A DNA stretch of 50,643 nt from a virus: IMG/VR virus record IMGVR_UViG_3300037156_000076, positions 1 through 50,643 of that record; one strand, given 5' to 3'. The translations under genes and the position numbers were made by a program. Numbering within the stretch: position 1 is the stretch's first letter; every line of letters starts with the position of its first letter. The notes below the pieces were generated by a model, which did not search any database, was not told the DNA's origin, and was given only the letters and a program-made list of their open reading frames with translations. Shown in pieces: positions 37,752-46,549 of the stretch.

Positions 37752-38879
37752 ATGCCATTTACGAGGCCTACGCTCTCGGACCTGCGATCGCGGGTCGCTG
37801 CTGATATTACGTCCGGTCTGCCTACCGCTGACGGCCTGCTTCGATTTTCCAACCTGACGATTTTGGGGAAGGCGCTGGCCGGCTTGGACCACCTGAATTA
37901 TGGATATCTGGATTGGATAGCAAAGCAGGGCACGCCATTCACGTCCTCCGGCGAGTTCTTGCAAGGCTGGGCTGCGCTCAAAAAAGTCTACCCGAAGGCT
38001 GCGAGTCAGGCTGGCGGTGCTGTCACGTTCCCTGCAACCGCTGGGGCGATAATCAATGCTGGCACTGAGGTAGTTCGGGCGGATTCGGCCACGTTCACCG
38101 TGCAGGCGACGGTCACCACTGGAGCGGGCGGAACCGTTGCGGTGACCGTGACGGCAGACATCGCGGGGGATGCGGGCAATACGCCGGTTGGCAGTCTGAT
38201 GACCTTAGGGTCATCGATTGCGGGGATTCAATCGAGCGGGGCGGTGACCTCGGTCATCACCGGTGGCGCGGACCAGGAGCAGGACGATTCCCTGTTTGCG
38301 CGAATGCTCTCGGCTTACCAGAGCACGCCCAATGGTGGCTCCCAAAACGACTACGAGACCTGGGCCTTGGCCGTGCCCGGCGTCACTAGAGCCTGGTGTT
38401 CGCCGAATAGTTTCGGCGCGGGCACGGTCGTCATGTATGTGATGTTCGACGAGGCCAATGCTGCATACCAGGGCTTCCCGCAAGGAACGAACGGCATATC
38501 TGCCAGCGACAACCGCGTCACCTCCGCGAACTTGGCGGTCGGCGATCAACTCACCGTCGCCAATAGCATCTTCGTCGAGCAGCCCGTGACGGCGATGGCC
38601 TATGTCTGCGCACCGATAGCGACCCCGGCCAATTTCACGATCACCGGTCTCACCGGCGCCTCGACTACGACGCGCGCCGCCATTGCCGCTGCAATTACGG
38701 ACGTATTACTGACGCAGGGCGCACCGCTCTCTGACGGATCGTTTGTCTCGCTGTCGGACATCGATTCGGCAATCTCCGCGATCGCTTCAACGAAAGGGTT
38801 CGTGATCACGTCCCCGGTGGCGAACATCACCAACACCTTGGGCCATTTGCCGACTCTGGGCGTCATCACGTATGGGTGA
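37752..38879 (+). CDS. Baseplate wedge protein (Mu gp47, baseplate J family)
   Basis: 375 residues. Baseplate J landmarks: RPTLSDLRSRVAADI at the start, TSSGEFLQGWAALKKVYPKAASQAGG, GTEVVRADSATFTVQATVT, and DSLFARMLSAYQSTPNGGSQNDYETWALAVPGVTRAW. Overlaps the next gene's upstream ATG. Confidence 0.93.
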   Translation: MPFTRPTLSDLRSRVAADITSGLPTADGLLRFSNLTILGKALAGLDHLNYGYLDWIAKQGTPFTSSGEFLQGWAALKKVYPKAASQAGGAVTFPATAGAIINAGTEVVRADSATFTVQATVTTGAGGTVAVTVTADIAGDAGNTPVGSLMTLGSSIAGIQSSGAVTSVITGGADQEQDDSLFARMLSAYQSTPNGGSQNDYETWALAVPGVTRAWCSPNSFGAGTVVMYVMFDEANAAYQGFPQGTNGISASDNRVTSANLAVGDQLTVANSIFVEQPVTAMAYVCAPIATPANFTITGLTGASTTTRAAIAAAITDVLLTQGAPLSDGSFVSLSDIDSAISAIASTKGFVITSPVANITNTLGHLPTLGVITYG

Positions 38880-38886
38880 GGTCTCC

Positions 38887-39483
38887 ATGTCCAAGTATTC
38901 GTTTTCCAGTGCCGATTTCACGTCTGCACTGCTTGGCTTGCTTCCCCGTGGTCGCGTTTGGCCCAAAGAAATGTCGAGTGTCCAGGCTCAGGCAGTTTCC
39001 TGTTTTGCCCCGACGTTCCAGCGATTGAGCGATGCAGGTTTAGGCCTGCTGACGGACATGTTCCCGTCGACCACGATCAATTTTTTGACCGAGTGGGAAG
39101 CAACTCTGGGGCTGCCAGATCCCTGCGCCGGCATGTCTCCCACATTCCAGGGGCGGCGCAACCAGGTTGTGGCGCGCTTTACCAACACCGGCGGACAGTC
39201 GATTCAGTTCTTTATCGCGTACGCGCTGGGCCTTGGCTATGCCGTGACCATTACGCAATACGCACCATTCCGCTGCGGGCAAAGCGCCTGCGGTCAGCAA
39301 CTCGGTGGCGCCGACTGGTTCTTCACCTGGTCCATCAACACCCAGCTCAACACCGTCAACTATTTCCGGGCAGGACAATCAGTTGCCGGCGAGCCACTGT
39401 CGTCTTGGGGCAACAAAGTTATCGAGTGCGAGTTATCCGAAGCCAAACCGGCACACACCATCTTGCAGTTCCATTATTCGTGA
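38887..39483 (+). CDS. Baseplate protein (Mu gp48 / YmfQ-like, DUF2313)
   Basis: 198 residues from ATG 38887, which has GAGG five bases upstream; a start at 38872 (five codons longer) is less well placed. Landmarks: ALLGLLPRGRVWP, then FLTEWEATLGLPDPC, and GRRNQVVARFTNTGGQS. Terminates the baseplate block before the fibre. Confidence 0.9.
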   Translation: MSKYSFSSADFTSALLGLLPRGRVWPKEMSSVQAQAVSCFAPTFQRLSDAGLGLLTDMFPSTTINFLTEWEATLGLPDPCAGMSPTFQGRRNQVVARFTNTGGQSIQFFIAYALGLGYAVTITQYAPFRCGQSACGQQLGGADWFFTWSINTQLNTVNYFRAGQSVAGEPLSSWGNKVIECELSEAKPAHTILQFHYS

Positions 39484-39491
39484 GGCCCTAG

Positions 39492-41465
39492 ATGTATCAA
39501 ATTGATAACTCGTCCGTAGCGCCGCTACTCCCGGCCAGCACCTCGCTGGGTACTGTGGGGTTCTTCACAGACGGCAACCCTGCCACGGGTACGGCACCGA
39601 CCATTGTTCCCGCTGAATTCTTGAATATGCTCATGCTCGAGGTGCTGGGCGTGCTCAGTGCTGCAGGCGTGACACCGTCTAAAACGGACTTCACGCAGCT
39701 CGCAACCGCCATTCGCGGTGTCAATCGACAGGCCGTCATTCTCACAGATACCGGCACCGCCGGTGCCTATGCAGCAGTTAACTCTCCTGCACTTACCGCG
39801 CTACCTACCACCGGTTACGCTCAGTGGGTCAATATCTCGCATCCAAACCCGGGGGCGGCTACTTACTCGCCGGATGGTCTGGCCGCAAAACCGATCTACG
39901 GCCTGGGCCTGCAAGCACTGCAAGGTGGTGAATTGCCCGTCGGCATCGCCGTGCTGCGCTATCTAGTCCAAGCGGGGGTAAACGGCGGTAACGGTGCCTG
40001 GATCATTACCGAGTCACTGGGCGGGGCCGTCCAGGTCGCACCCGGCACAGCTCCAAGCCATGCCGCCACTATTGCCCAGCTGCAATCCGGCAGCCCGAGT
40101 TTTGCCGTCGATACGGGAGTTGCCAATGCGTACGTGTGTGCATTCACGCCAGCGCTCACGGCTCGCAGTGAATCGGTCCTGCTCCGCGTAAAGGTAAAAA
40201 CAACCAATACAACGGCATGCACCATCAACGATGGTCTCGGCGTAGTTCCTCTTGTCGGCGGGGCGCACGCTGGCTTGCAGGGTGGCGAGATGTTCGCCAC
40301 TGGTGATGCGTTTATCTGCTGGAACGCAAGCGTGGGTACTGGCTCGTACGTCCTGCTGTTTTGCACTGGCGCACCCGAACAAGTAGCCCCGGCAACTCAG
40401 GGCCAACAAGCCGTCAACGCCGGCCAAATCCAGACCCAAAGCCTGACCGCATTTACATCAACCGGGACCGCCCCGGCATTCATCCTGACTCCGGTACCGG
40501 CGATCACTGCATACGCTGCTGCCCAATGCTTCCAAGTGACGTTCAGCGCGGCTGGAGGTGCTACTCCGACGCTCAATGTGTCCGGGGCTGGGGCGAAAAA
40601 CCTCAAGCAGTACGACTCGGGCGGCAACAAGGTTTCGGCAGTTATTACTTCCGGGAAAGTATCTGATGTCGTTTATGACGGAACTGATTTTGTTGTGCTT
40701 GATCAGCTTCCATCCAGTAACGTTATTGGTATCCAGGGTAGTACGAAAAACTTAGCAGTTAGCACGACTGCGGCTAGCTCGGTTGTGAACTGTGTTGCGG
40801 ACGAAATTATTGTAGAAAGTTCTTCTAATACATATCAAGTTTTGCGCGCAGTTAGTTTGTCTCCGAATTTAACTACAGCAGGGGCTAACGGTCTTGATAC
40901 TGGTTCGCTTGCGGCTTCTACTTGGTATAGCGTATGGGTTATTTGGAACGGAACGACCGTGGCTGGGCTTTTCTCGCTAAGCCAGACCGCACCAACGATG
41001 CCATCTGGATACACGCACAAAGCCAGAGTAGGATGGGTTCGAACTGACGGTACGGCAAACAAATATCCGCTGGTCATCAACCAGCGTGGGCGTAGCGTCC
41101 GCTATATCGTGGCTGCAGGGTCTAATGTGGCGACACTGCTCTCCATGGCAGCTGGCACAGCTGGAAATCCAGCGACGCCGACATACGCTGCGGTGTCCGC
41201 TGGCTTGGCTGTGCCGCCCACTGCAACTCGCATAATCGGAACAATCACAAACCCTGGCAACAACTACGTGGCTGTGGCGCCCAATGGATCATACGGTGTT
41301 CCGGGAAGTGCAACAAACCCGCCACCTGTCACGATTTATACAGTGTCTGGCAATGGGTCGTTTACTTCTCAGTTTGATTTATTGCTTGAGTCGACGAATA
41401 TTTACTGGGTATCTAATTCTTCCAGCGGGTTGCTGCTGTGCATGGGGTGGGAGGATAACGTATGA
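39492..41465 (+). CDS. Tail fibre protein
   Basis: 657 residues. The N-terminal MYQIDNSSVAPLLPASTSLGTVGFFTDG plus PTIVPAEFLNMLMLEVLGVLSAAG is the typical baseplate-attachment start of Pseudomonas phage fibres. The shaft is Gly/Thr/Ala-rich. From about residue 380 (base 40630) the DNA becomes clearly AT-richer and the protein Asn/Ser-rich, which suggests an exchanged receptor-binding half. Followed by an overlapping chaperone-like gene. Confidence 0.85.
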   Translation: MYQIDNSSVAPLLPASTSLGTVGFFTDGNPATGTAPTIVPAEFLNMLMLEVLGVLSAAGVTPSKTDFTQLATAIRGVNRQAVILTDTGTAGAYAAVNSPALTALPTTGYAQWVNISHPNPGAATYSPDGLAAKPIYGLGLQALQGGELPVGIAVLRYLVQAGVNGGNGAWIITESLGGAVQVAPGTAPSHAATIAQLQSGSPSFAVDTGVANAYVCAFTPALTARSESVLLRVKVKTTNTTACTINDGLGVVPLVGGAHAGLQGGEMFATGDAFICWNASVGTGSYVLLFCTGAPEQVAPATQGQQAVNAGQIQTQSLTAFTSTGTAPAFILTPVPAITAYAAAQCFQVTFSAAGGATPTLNVSGAGAKNLKQYDSGGNKVSAVITSGKVSDVVYDGTDFVVLDQLPSSNVIGIQGSTKNLAVSTTAASSVVNCVADEIIVESSSNTYQVLRAVSLSPNLTTAGANGLDTGSLAASTWYSVWVIWNGTTVAGLFSLSQTAPTMPSGYTHKARVGWVRTDGTANKYPLVINQRGRSVRYIVAAGSNVATLLSMAAGTAGNPATPTYAAVSAGLAVPPTATRIIGTITNPGNNYVAVAPNGSYGVPGSATNPPPVTIYTVSGNGSFTSQFDLLLESTNIYWVSNSSSGLLLCMGWEDNV

Positions 41466-41899
41466 GTGGTTATGCAGTTAGAAAAGATCTGTCTGGATGG
41501 CGCTGTATAGACGGCCCCGATGGCGTGATCGAGGGGGAGTACTACATGGATGTTTCAGACGGATTTCCGCCCGCTCCCGTTCCTGTTCAGCCGACGCCGA
41601 CTGAGCTTATTGCAGCGCTGAAAGTGTCGGTCCAGCAATGGCTCGATACAACGGCGCAGGCCAGCGGTTATGACTCGCTTGCTTCATGCGCTTCGTACAT
41701 CAGCAGCAGCGTGACGGCATGGGCGAGTGACGCCAAGGCGGCCATTGCTTGGCGTGACGCAGTGTGGCAGGCGTGCTTCACGCAAATGAGTGCGGCGCAG
41801 GGGGCGACAAGCCCTGCCATTCCGACTGCTACGGCATTGATTGCAGCGCTGCCTCAGCCAGCGACCTTTGGCTGGTCTGCGCATGCGGCGGGGGCTTGA
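41462..41899 (+). CDS. Tail fibre assembly/chaperone-like protein
   Basis: 145 residues; ATGA overlap with the fibre. It opens MSGYAVRKDLSGWRCIDGPD, an aromatic, Gly-rich start common in fibre-associated proteins, then proline linker and helices (WLDTTAQASGYDSL, AIAWRDAVWQAC). The pattern WRDAVWQ and a C-terminal LPQPATFGW fits tail-fibre assembly proteins. Confidence 0.75.
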   Translation: MSGYAVRKDLSGWRCIDGPDGVIEGEYYMDVSDGFPPAPVPVQPTPTELIAALKVSVQQWLDTTAQASGYDSLASCASYISSSVTAWASDAKAAIAWRDAVWQACFTQMSAAQGATSPAIPTATALIAALPQPATFGWSAHAAGA

Positions 41900-41901
41900 T
41901 C

Positions 41902-42150
41902 ATGGGTAAAATCAAACGATTCGCACTGAACCTGCTGGTCTGGCTGGACGAGGGCGGCAACACGCTACTTATGGGCGATCCGGGCGAGACGATCAGCTCG
42001 CGCTCGGCAAAGGCTCAGGCCGCTGGTCGGCGCTGGGGCTGTGTGATGTGCCGATTTCTCGGTTGGTTTCAGAAAGACCACTGCCAGAAAGCACTGGAGC
42101 CCTATGCCGGTGCTGATGCCGTGATTCCTGACAATCAAGCCGCGAAGTAG
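41902..42150 (+). CDS. Small conserved lysis-region protein
   Basis: 82 residues: helix KIKRFALNLLVWLDEGGNTLLMGDPGETISSR, basic segment, then FLGWFQKDHCQKALEP. A GDPxETISSR-type protein next to endolysins is widespread in phages of Gram-negatives. Function unknown. Confidence 0.7.
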   Translation: MGKIKRFALNLLVWLDEGGNTLLMGDPGETISSRSAKAQAAGRRWGCVMCRFLGWFQKDHCQKALEPYAGADAVIPDNQAAK

Positions 42151-42160
42151 CAATACCCTG

Positions 42161-42191
42161 ACCGCCACCAGCCGCCTTGAGCGGTTTTTTT
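42161..42191 (+). terminator. Hairpin plus T7 before the endolysin gene
   Basis: CCGC/GCGG (42172-42184) or ACCGC/GCGGT (42161-42185) can pair ahead of seven T, then CGCCCGGAGAAAA and ATG. Near-copy of the tube-gene leader at 28758. Weak as a terminator. Confidence 0.5.
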
Positions 42192-42207
42192 ACGCCCGGA
42201 GAAAAGT

Positions 42208-42723
42208 ATGCGCACATCACAAAACGGCATCGCGGTGCTGAAGCATTTCGAAAGTTGCTCGCTGACGGCGTATCCAGATCCCGGCAGCGGCGGCGCGCCA
42301 TGGACAATTGGCTGGGGGCATACCGGGCCAGAAGTCGTGCCAGGGCTGAGCTGGACGCAGGATCAGGCCGCCGAGCAGCTAGTTACTGATCTTGCAGTAC
42401 GCGAAAAAACCATTTCCAGCTCGGTCACTGCACAAATCACACAGGGCCAGTTCGATGCGCTGGTATCGTTTCTGTACAACGTAGGGCCGGGAAAGGCGGG
42501 CGCAAAGGATGGCTTGCTGATGCTAAAGAATGGCAACCCTTCTAGCCTATTGCGCCTGACTAATGCCGGTGATGTCGCCGGCGCCGATGAGCAGTTCCAG
42601 TTTTGGAACAAGGCAAGCGGAGTCCCTATGCGCGGCCTGACGCGGCGTCGTGCTGCCGAGGCTGCGCTATTCACTGGCAGCAATGGTGCTGATGCGATTG
42701 CGACGGGAGTGGCAGCAGCATGA
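42208..42723 (+). CDS. Endolysin, T4-type lysozyme (GH24)
   Basis: 171 residues. Catalytic layout: Glu15 (KHFESCSLTAYPD), Asp24 and Thr33 (PWTIGWGHTG), then QGQFDALVSFLYNVG and RRRAAEAALFTG. No membrane-anchor start, so export needs the holin. It cuts peptidoglycan at the N-acetylmuramic acid bond. Confidence 0.93.
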   Translation: MRTSQNGIAVLKHFESCSLTAYPDPGSGGAPWTIGWGHTGPEVVPGLSWTQDQAAEQLVTDLAVREKTISSSVTAQITQGQFDALVSFLYNVGPGKAGAKDGLLMLKNGNPSSLLRLTNAGDVAGADEQFQFWNKASGVPMRGLTRRRAAEAALFTGSNGADAIATGVAAA

Positions 42724-43283
42724 GTTCACTCTATCTAAAGGCTGGCGGCTTCCTGCTGGCCGTCCTGCTGATCTTCGGCGCGCTGTACGGCGCCTATCAC
42801 CACGGCGAGACCGTCAAGGATGCCGAGTGGCAAGCGACTTGGAACGCAGAAGTGGCGAGACAGGCCGAAGCCAAAACCAAGGCCGAGACTGCCGCTGCCG
42901 CCGAAGAACTCCGACGAATCAACTCCAATCAACAGGCCCAAGCCCATGCGATCCAATCTACCGTTGTCGCTCAAACTGATGCTGCTGCCGTTACTGTTTC
43001 TTCTGGCAGCGTGCAGCTCGCAGCCGCAAAACTGGCAGCCGGACCAAGTGCCTGCGCCGGCCATTCCGCCACTGCCGCTGGAAGCCCGCCAACCAATCAT
43101 GCCGCAATGGTGCTATCCGACTTGCTCACGCGCGCTGACAAACGAGCAGCAGACTTGGCTGCCCTTGCTGACAAATCCAGAATAGCGGGGCTGGCTTGCG
43201 AGGCGTCTTATGATGGCTTGGCGCCAAATCAGGGCTCGCCTCAAAAAGCACAAAATCTAGGTGAAAATGCGCTTAACGAATAA
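42720..43283 (+). CDS. Inner-membrane spanin Rz-like
   Basis: 187 residues. One N-terminal membrane helix (about 6-25) followed by a long coiled coil (28-85) and an Ala-rich tail, as in i-spanins (DUF2514-like). It overlaps the endolysin stop and carries Rz1 nested in the +1 frame. With Rz1 it fuses inner and outer membranes at lysis. Confidence 0.88.
   Translation: MSSLYLKAGGFLLAVLLIFGALYGAYHHGETVKDAEWQATWNAEVARQAEAKTKAETAAAAEELRRINSNQQAQAHAIQSTVVAQTDAAAVTVSSGSVQLAAAKLAAGPSACAGHSATAAGSPPTNHAAMVLSDLLTRADKRAADLAALADKSRIAGLACEASYDGLAPNQGSPQKAQNLGENALNE
42946..43185 (+). CDS. Outer-membrane lipoprotein spanin Rz1-like (nested in Rz)
   Basis: 79 residues in another frame inside Rz. Signal MRSNLPLSLKLMLLPLLFLLAAC with lipobox LAAC and acylated Cys23, then a Pro-rich mature part (PDQVPAPAIPPLPLEARQP), typical of Rz1. 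Nesting, lipobox and proline content together make the call. Confidence 0.85.
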   Translation: MRSNLPLSLKLMLLPLLFLLAACSSQPQNWQPDQVPAPAIPPLPLEARQPIMPQWCYPTCSRALTNEQQTWLPLLTNPE

Positions 43284-43367
43284 TCACGGTTTCAGCGCCT
43301 ACATTCGTGGTCGAAAAAATTAGCATGCCCTCATTTTATGTAGAAAAAACAGAATAGGCACGCTGCT

Positions 43368-43483
43368 GGTTGACAAATCTGACAGAAATTGAAATTTGGT
43401 TGACATAGCCTTTGTCAACCAATCTTGCTGATTCGTAGGTTTTGTCAACCAGACATCATTGCTGATTCGCCTATCTGTCAACC
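43368..43483. repeat. Integrase arm-type repeats; candidate attP region
   Basis: Five copies of an 8-bp element: GGTTGACA at 43368-43375 and 43398-43405, and its complement TGTCAACC at 43413-43420, 43443-43450 and 43476-43483, mostly 30 bp apart. The second and third form a perfect dyad with a 7-base spacer. TTGCTGATTCG also repeats (43425, 43460). The gap 43284-43568 holds no gene and lies downstream of the integrase. No tRNA-like core is visible. Confidence 0.6.
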
Positions 43484-43568
43484 TGCGCAGAATCGCAGGC
43501 TGGGGGATTGGCGCATAAAAAGGAGGGGATTGTGTTCGGTCGGCAGGACGCCGGGGGAGGTCGGGCCG

Positions 43569-44375
43569 CTAGGCCCCTTCTTGGTCTTTCGTAACCAGAT
43601 CTGCCCAGTCTTGCATCATCGCTCTTCGATGATCCAGGTAGTTCGCGTGGTTATAGATGTCGCGGATGGTGCTTTTGTCGCCGTGGGCAAGTTGGCGCTC
43701 AACCCAGTCCCGATTATATTCACGCCCGTTCATCTCGGTTGAGAACATATGTCGGAAGCCGTGCGGGGATTGCTTGCCGGTTAGACCGCAAAGTTCCAGA
43801 ACGCCAACGGCATAATTAATGCCGATCGGGCGAGCGGTGTCATTCCGGTTAGGGAAGACATACCGATTCCCTCCAGATATTGGCAGCATGGTTTTCAGCA
43901 ATTCAACTGCCTGCGTTGGCAGCGGGATCATATGCTCGCGGCGCATCTTCATCTTGGCTGCGGGAATCGTCCATGTTGCTGATTCTAGATCGATCTCCGA
44001 CCACTCGGCCTTTCTTACCTCTGCCGGGCGCGCGACGGAATAGATCACCATCATGGTCGCGACCTTGTGCGGATGGCCCGACTCGCAATCCCAGATCATT
44101 TTAATGATGCTCGGCATTTGTTCGAAGCTCAGAAACGGTCGATGCTTGTGCGGCTCCATCTTTGTCGTAACGGTATTCATGTGCACTGTGGGGTCGTTTT
44201 CAACTATCCCGCTGGCGATGGCGTACCGGAAAACCTGACTAATCCACTGCCTACCCTTTACTGCCTGGGTAATCGCACCGCGGCGCTCAATCTTGCGTAT
44301 CAGGCTGATGATGTCGGCACGCTTGATGGCGTCGATCTGTCGAGCACCGAGGGCCGGAAGAGCATCAAGATCCAT
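43569..44375 (-). pseudogene. int: Tyrosine integrase (P4-type), N-terminally truncated
   Basis: About 269 residues match a P4-type integrase from ALPALGARQIDAI onward: RRGAITQAVKGRQWISQVFRYA, first catalytic Arg in YSVARPAEVRKAEW, box II HGFRHMFSTEMN, and the Tyr in HANYLDHRRAMM. The usual first ~120 residues (arm-binding domain and start of the core-binding domain) are absent. The frame runs on to 44471 over the end of the 169-residue gene, without homology. No ribosome site precedes ATG 44375. Catalytic residues are intact, so loss seems recent. Confidence 0.8.
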
Positions 44376-44874
44376 CGCATTGCTGATTATCTTGAATGTC
44401 GCCAGCGTCAAAGCTGCCGCCCTCGAAGGCTGCATCAACCATCTCGCAAGCAAAAGCACGAAGCTCCGCATTCCGCTGCTCGGCGATGGTCAGGCGCTGA
44501 TGGAGGTCTTTAGCGTGGGCCGACCAATAACCGCCACAGTCATTCCAGCCATTACAGTATTGCGTTGCGCTTGCTCCAGGGTTCCCAGAGAAGTCATAAG
44601 GAAGGATTTGTTTTACTGGGCGCTTCCAAGCGTCCAAAGCGCCAGGGATGAACCCTTGATGATCCAGGCTATGGCTGAGATTCCAAGCCTGATCTATTTT
44701 CTCGTTCGCCTTCGTCAGCTCCTCCAGCGCCTTCGCCTCCCCAGCCAGCGCATTATTCAACTGCAACTGAAGGTCAGCCACTTGCTCGGCGGTCATATTT
44801 CCGCAAGTCCTAAGGTAGTCCTGATGATCTCGGGCGTAGCGTTGTTGTAGGGTTTCGTCTTGATTGGTGGGCAT
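44365..44874 (-). CDS. Hypothetical phage protein, probably C-terminally truncated
   Basis: 169 residues, coiled-coil start (about 28-62), then YCNGWNDCGGYWSAHAKDLHQRL and a last recognisable AEQRNAELRAFACEMVDAAFEGGSFDAGDIQ. This last element normally continues in similar Pseudomonas phage proteins as I recall them, but here the frame ends within eight residues, at the integrase junction. AAGGA precedes the ATG at 44874. Confidence 0.65.
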   Translation of the reverse strand: MPTNQDETLQQRYARDHQDYLRTCGNMTAEQVADLQLQLNNALAGEAKALEELTKANEKIDQAWNLSHSLDHQGFIPGALDAWKRPVKQILPYDFSGNPGASATQYCNGWNDCGGYWSAHAKDLHQRLTIAEQRNAELRAFACEMVDAAFEGGSFDAGDIQDNQQCDGS

Positions 44875-44917
44875 GGGGTGTCCTTGGGCTGGGGAGCGGC
44901 CTGGAAATAGATTGGGT

Positions 44918-46549
44918 TCAGAGCTGTTTTAGAATTCGTAGGCCGAGCCAGAGAACTACGGTTACGGCCTTGCTGTTGCCGATCGCCTTATAGCGCGGAC
45001 CGTCAGGACATTCACTTGCGGACTTGTTGCGCCAAGGGATTCGCGTGTAATCGTCGGGAAAGCCTTGGAGGCGCTCGCATTCTGTGGGTGTTAATCGGCG
45101 GACGCTGCTGGTAGATACAAGCGCTTCGCTTCCGCCGCCAGCATCTCCAGAAGACGCCCTCAAGCTGGGCAGGCCCTCTCCGTAATCGCTTATCCCTCTT
45201 AGAGCGGCGACAATTGGTTGGCCGCGACCGGTACCGTCCTCACTCCCATCAAAGCCTTCAGCTTTCAGCGTATGCGTAATGTCGCCGGTTATGCATACGG
45301 CGACCTGTCCACCTGCATTTGCATGACTGCCAGCGTGATTCATTGCCCGAAGCGTCGGCGATATCGCCCCGGCGTCTGCGCCATGGTCCTTGCACGAGAA
45401 AGCCAGGACTGCATTTTCCTGCCCGCTATTCCTGCCTAGGGCAAATGCGAGCGAATCACTAACGCCAGGATCTTGCGTACCGTGCACGACGAGCAGTCCG
45501 GCTTCAGCGTCTTGATTGGTTGCGCTACCGGCCGCCTTGCCGTTGGCGTTAAGCGTTCCAGCGATCAAATGTCCAGCCTGAGCCTGATTGTCGTCAGCTC
45601 CGCAAGTCCCTACACCGCAAGCAGTCAGCGCTGATACCGGCTGCACAAAAAAAGTCTCGCTATCGAAGTCGAGTCGCGCATCTTTGGCGGTCAGCGTTCC
45701 GGATCGCTCGATTGAACCGCCGTTACCTGAGCCAAATGCCGGTATTCCACCAAACATGCTGACTGCCGGACCTTCATCGCCCTCGCAATTCATGCAGCCG
45801 TAAGCGCCAAGTTCTTCTCCGAACACTTCCCCGCATCCGCACTGGAGCGCAGGGCCGAAAGGAGCTGTTCCGGTAACGTCCGACCCCTCACCGCGGCGCG
45901 GCGCAGAATCCCGGCGCACGCCTTCTCGCTCAAAAAGTACCTCGACGGGATCGAACCCTCTTCGAGCACTTGCGACAACGAACACACGGCGGCGTCGTTG
46001 GGCCAGGCCGAAATATTGGGCGTCCAAGATCCGCCATGCGATTGTTCTTTTGGGTCCATACACACAACCAGCGTCTGACCACCTTTTCCCTGAAGGCTGC
46101 AGTTCGCAGTCTTCCCCAGCAAGCGCACCAAGAAAGCATCCGAAGGCGTTGCCTTTATCGGAGAGGACGCCGGGGACGTTTTCCCAAACAACAATGGTTT
46201 CATCATCACCGCGGGCGATTCGAACATGGTCAACTGCATCTGCAAGCTCCACATATTTGATGGTTAGGGCGCCGCGAGGATCAAGCATCCCTTGGCGCAT
46301 ACCGGCGACACTGAATGCCTGGCATGGTGTTCCGCCGACTAGCACGTCTGGAGCAGGGATCTTTCCAGTCAGCACCATGGCGGCGAGCTTCGTCATGTCG
46401 CCAAGGTTTGGAATCTTCGGGTAGTGATGGGCAAGTACTGCGCTCGGGAACGGTTCGATTTCGGCAAACCACATCGGCTTCATATCCAGCGGATGCCAAG
46501 CGGTAGTCGCACTTTCTATTCCGGAGCAAATGCTTCCATAGGTCAGCAT
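44918..46549 (-). CDS. DNA (cytosine-5) methyltransferase, Dcm-type
   Basis: 543 residues. Motif I YGSICSGIESATTAW, PCQ (75-77, Cys76) in GGTPCQAFS, ENV at 123-125, QRRRR at 184-188, and late motifs RLTPTECERLQGFP and GNS (524-526). Between motifs VIII and IX is a long region (195-480) with a Cys4 ribbon (237-255) and six repeats of a TLxA-type element. GGAGG is before the ATG. It would protect phage DNA or modify host DNA; specificity unknown. Confidence 0.92.
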   Translation of the reverse strand: MLTYGSICSGIESATTAWHPLDMKPMWFAEIEPFPSAVLAHHYPKIPNLGDMTKLAAMVLTGKIPAPDVLVGGTPCQAFSVAGMRQGMLDPRGALTIKYVELADAVDHVRIARGDDETIVVWENVPGVLSDKGNAFGCFLGALAGEDCELQPSGKRWSDAGCVYGPKRTIAWRILDAQYFGLAQRRRRVFVVASARRGFDPVEVLFEREGVRRDSAPRRGEGSDVTGTAPFGPALQCGCGEVFGEELGAYGCMNCEGDEGPAVSMFGGIPAFGSGNGGSIERSGTLTAKDARLDFDSETFFVQPVSALTACGVGTCGADDNQAQAGHLIAGTLNANGKAAGSATNQDAEAGLLVVHGTQDPGVSDSLAFALGRNSGQENAVLAFSCKDHGADAGAISPTLRAMNHAGSHANAGGQVAVCITGDITHTLKAEGFDGSEDGTGRGQPIVAALRGISDYGEGLPSLRASSGDAGGGSEALVSTSSVRRLTPTECERLQGFPDDYTRIPWRNKSASECPDGPRYKAIGNSKAVTVVLWLGLRILKQL

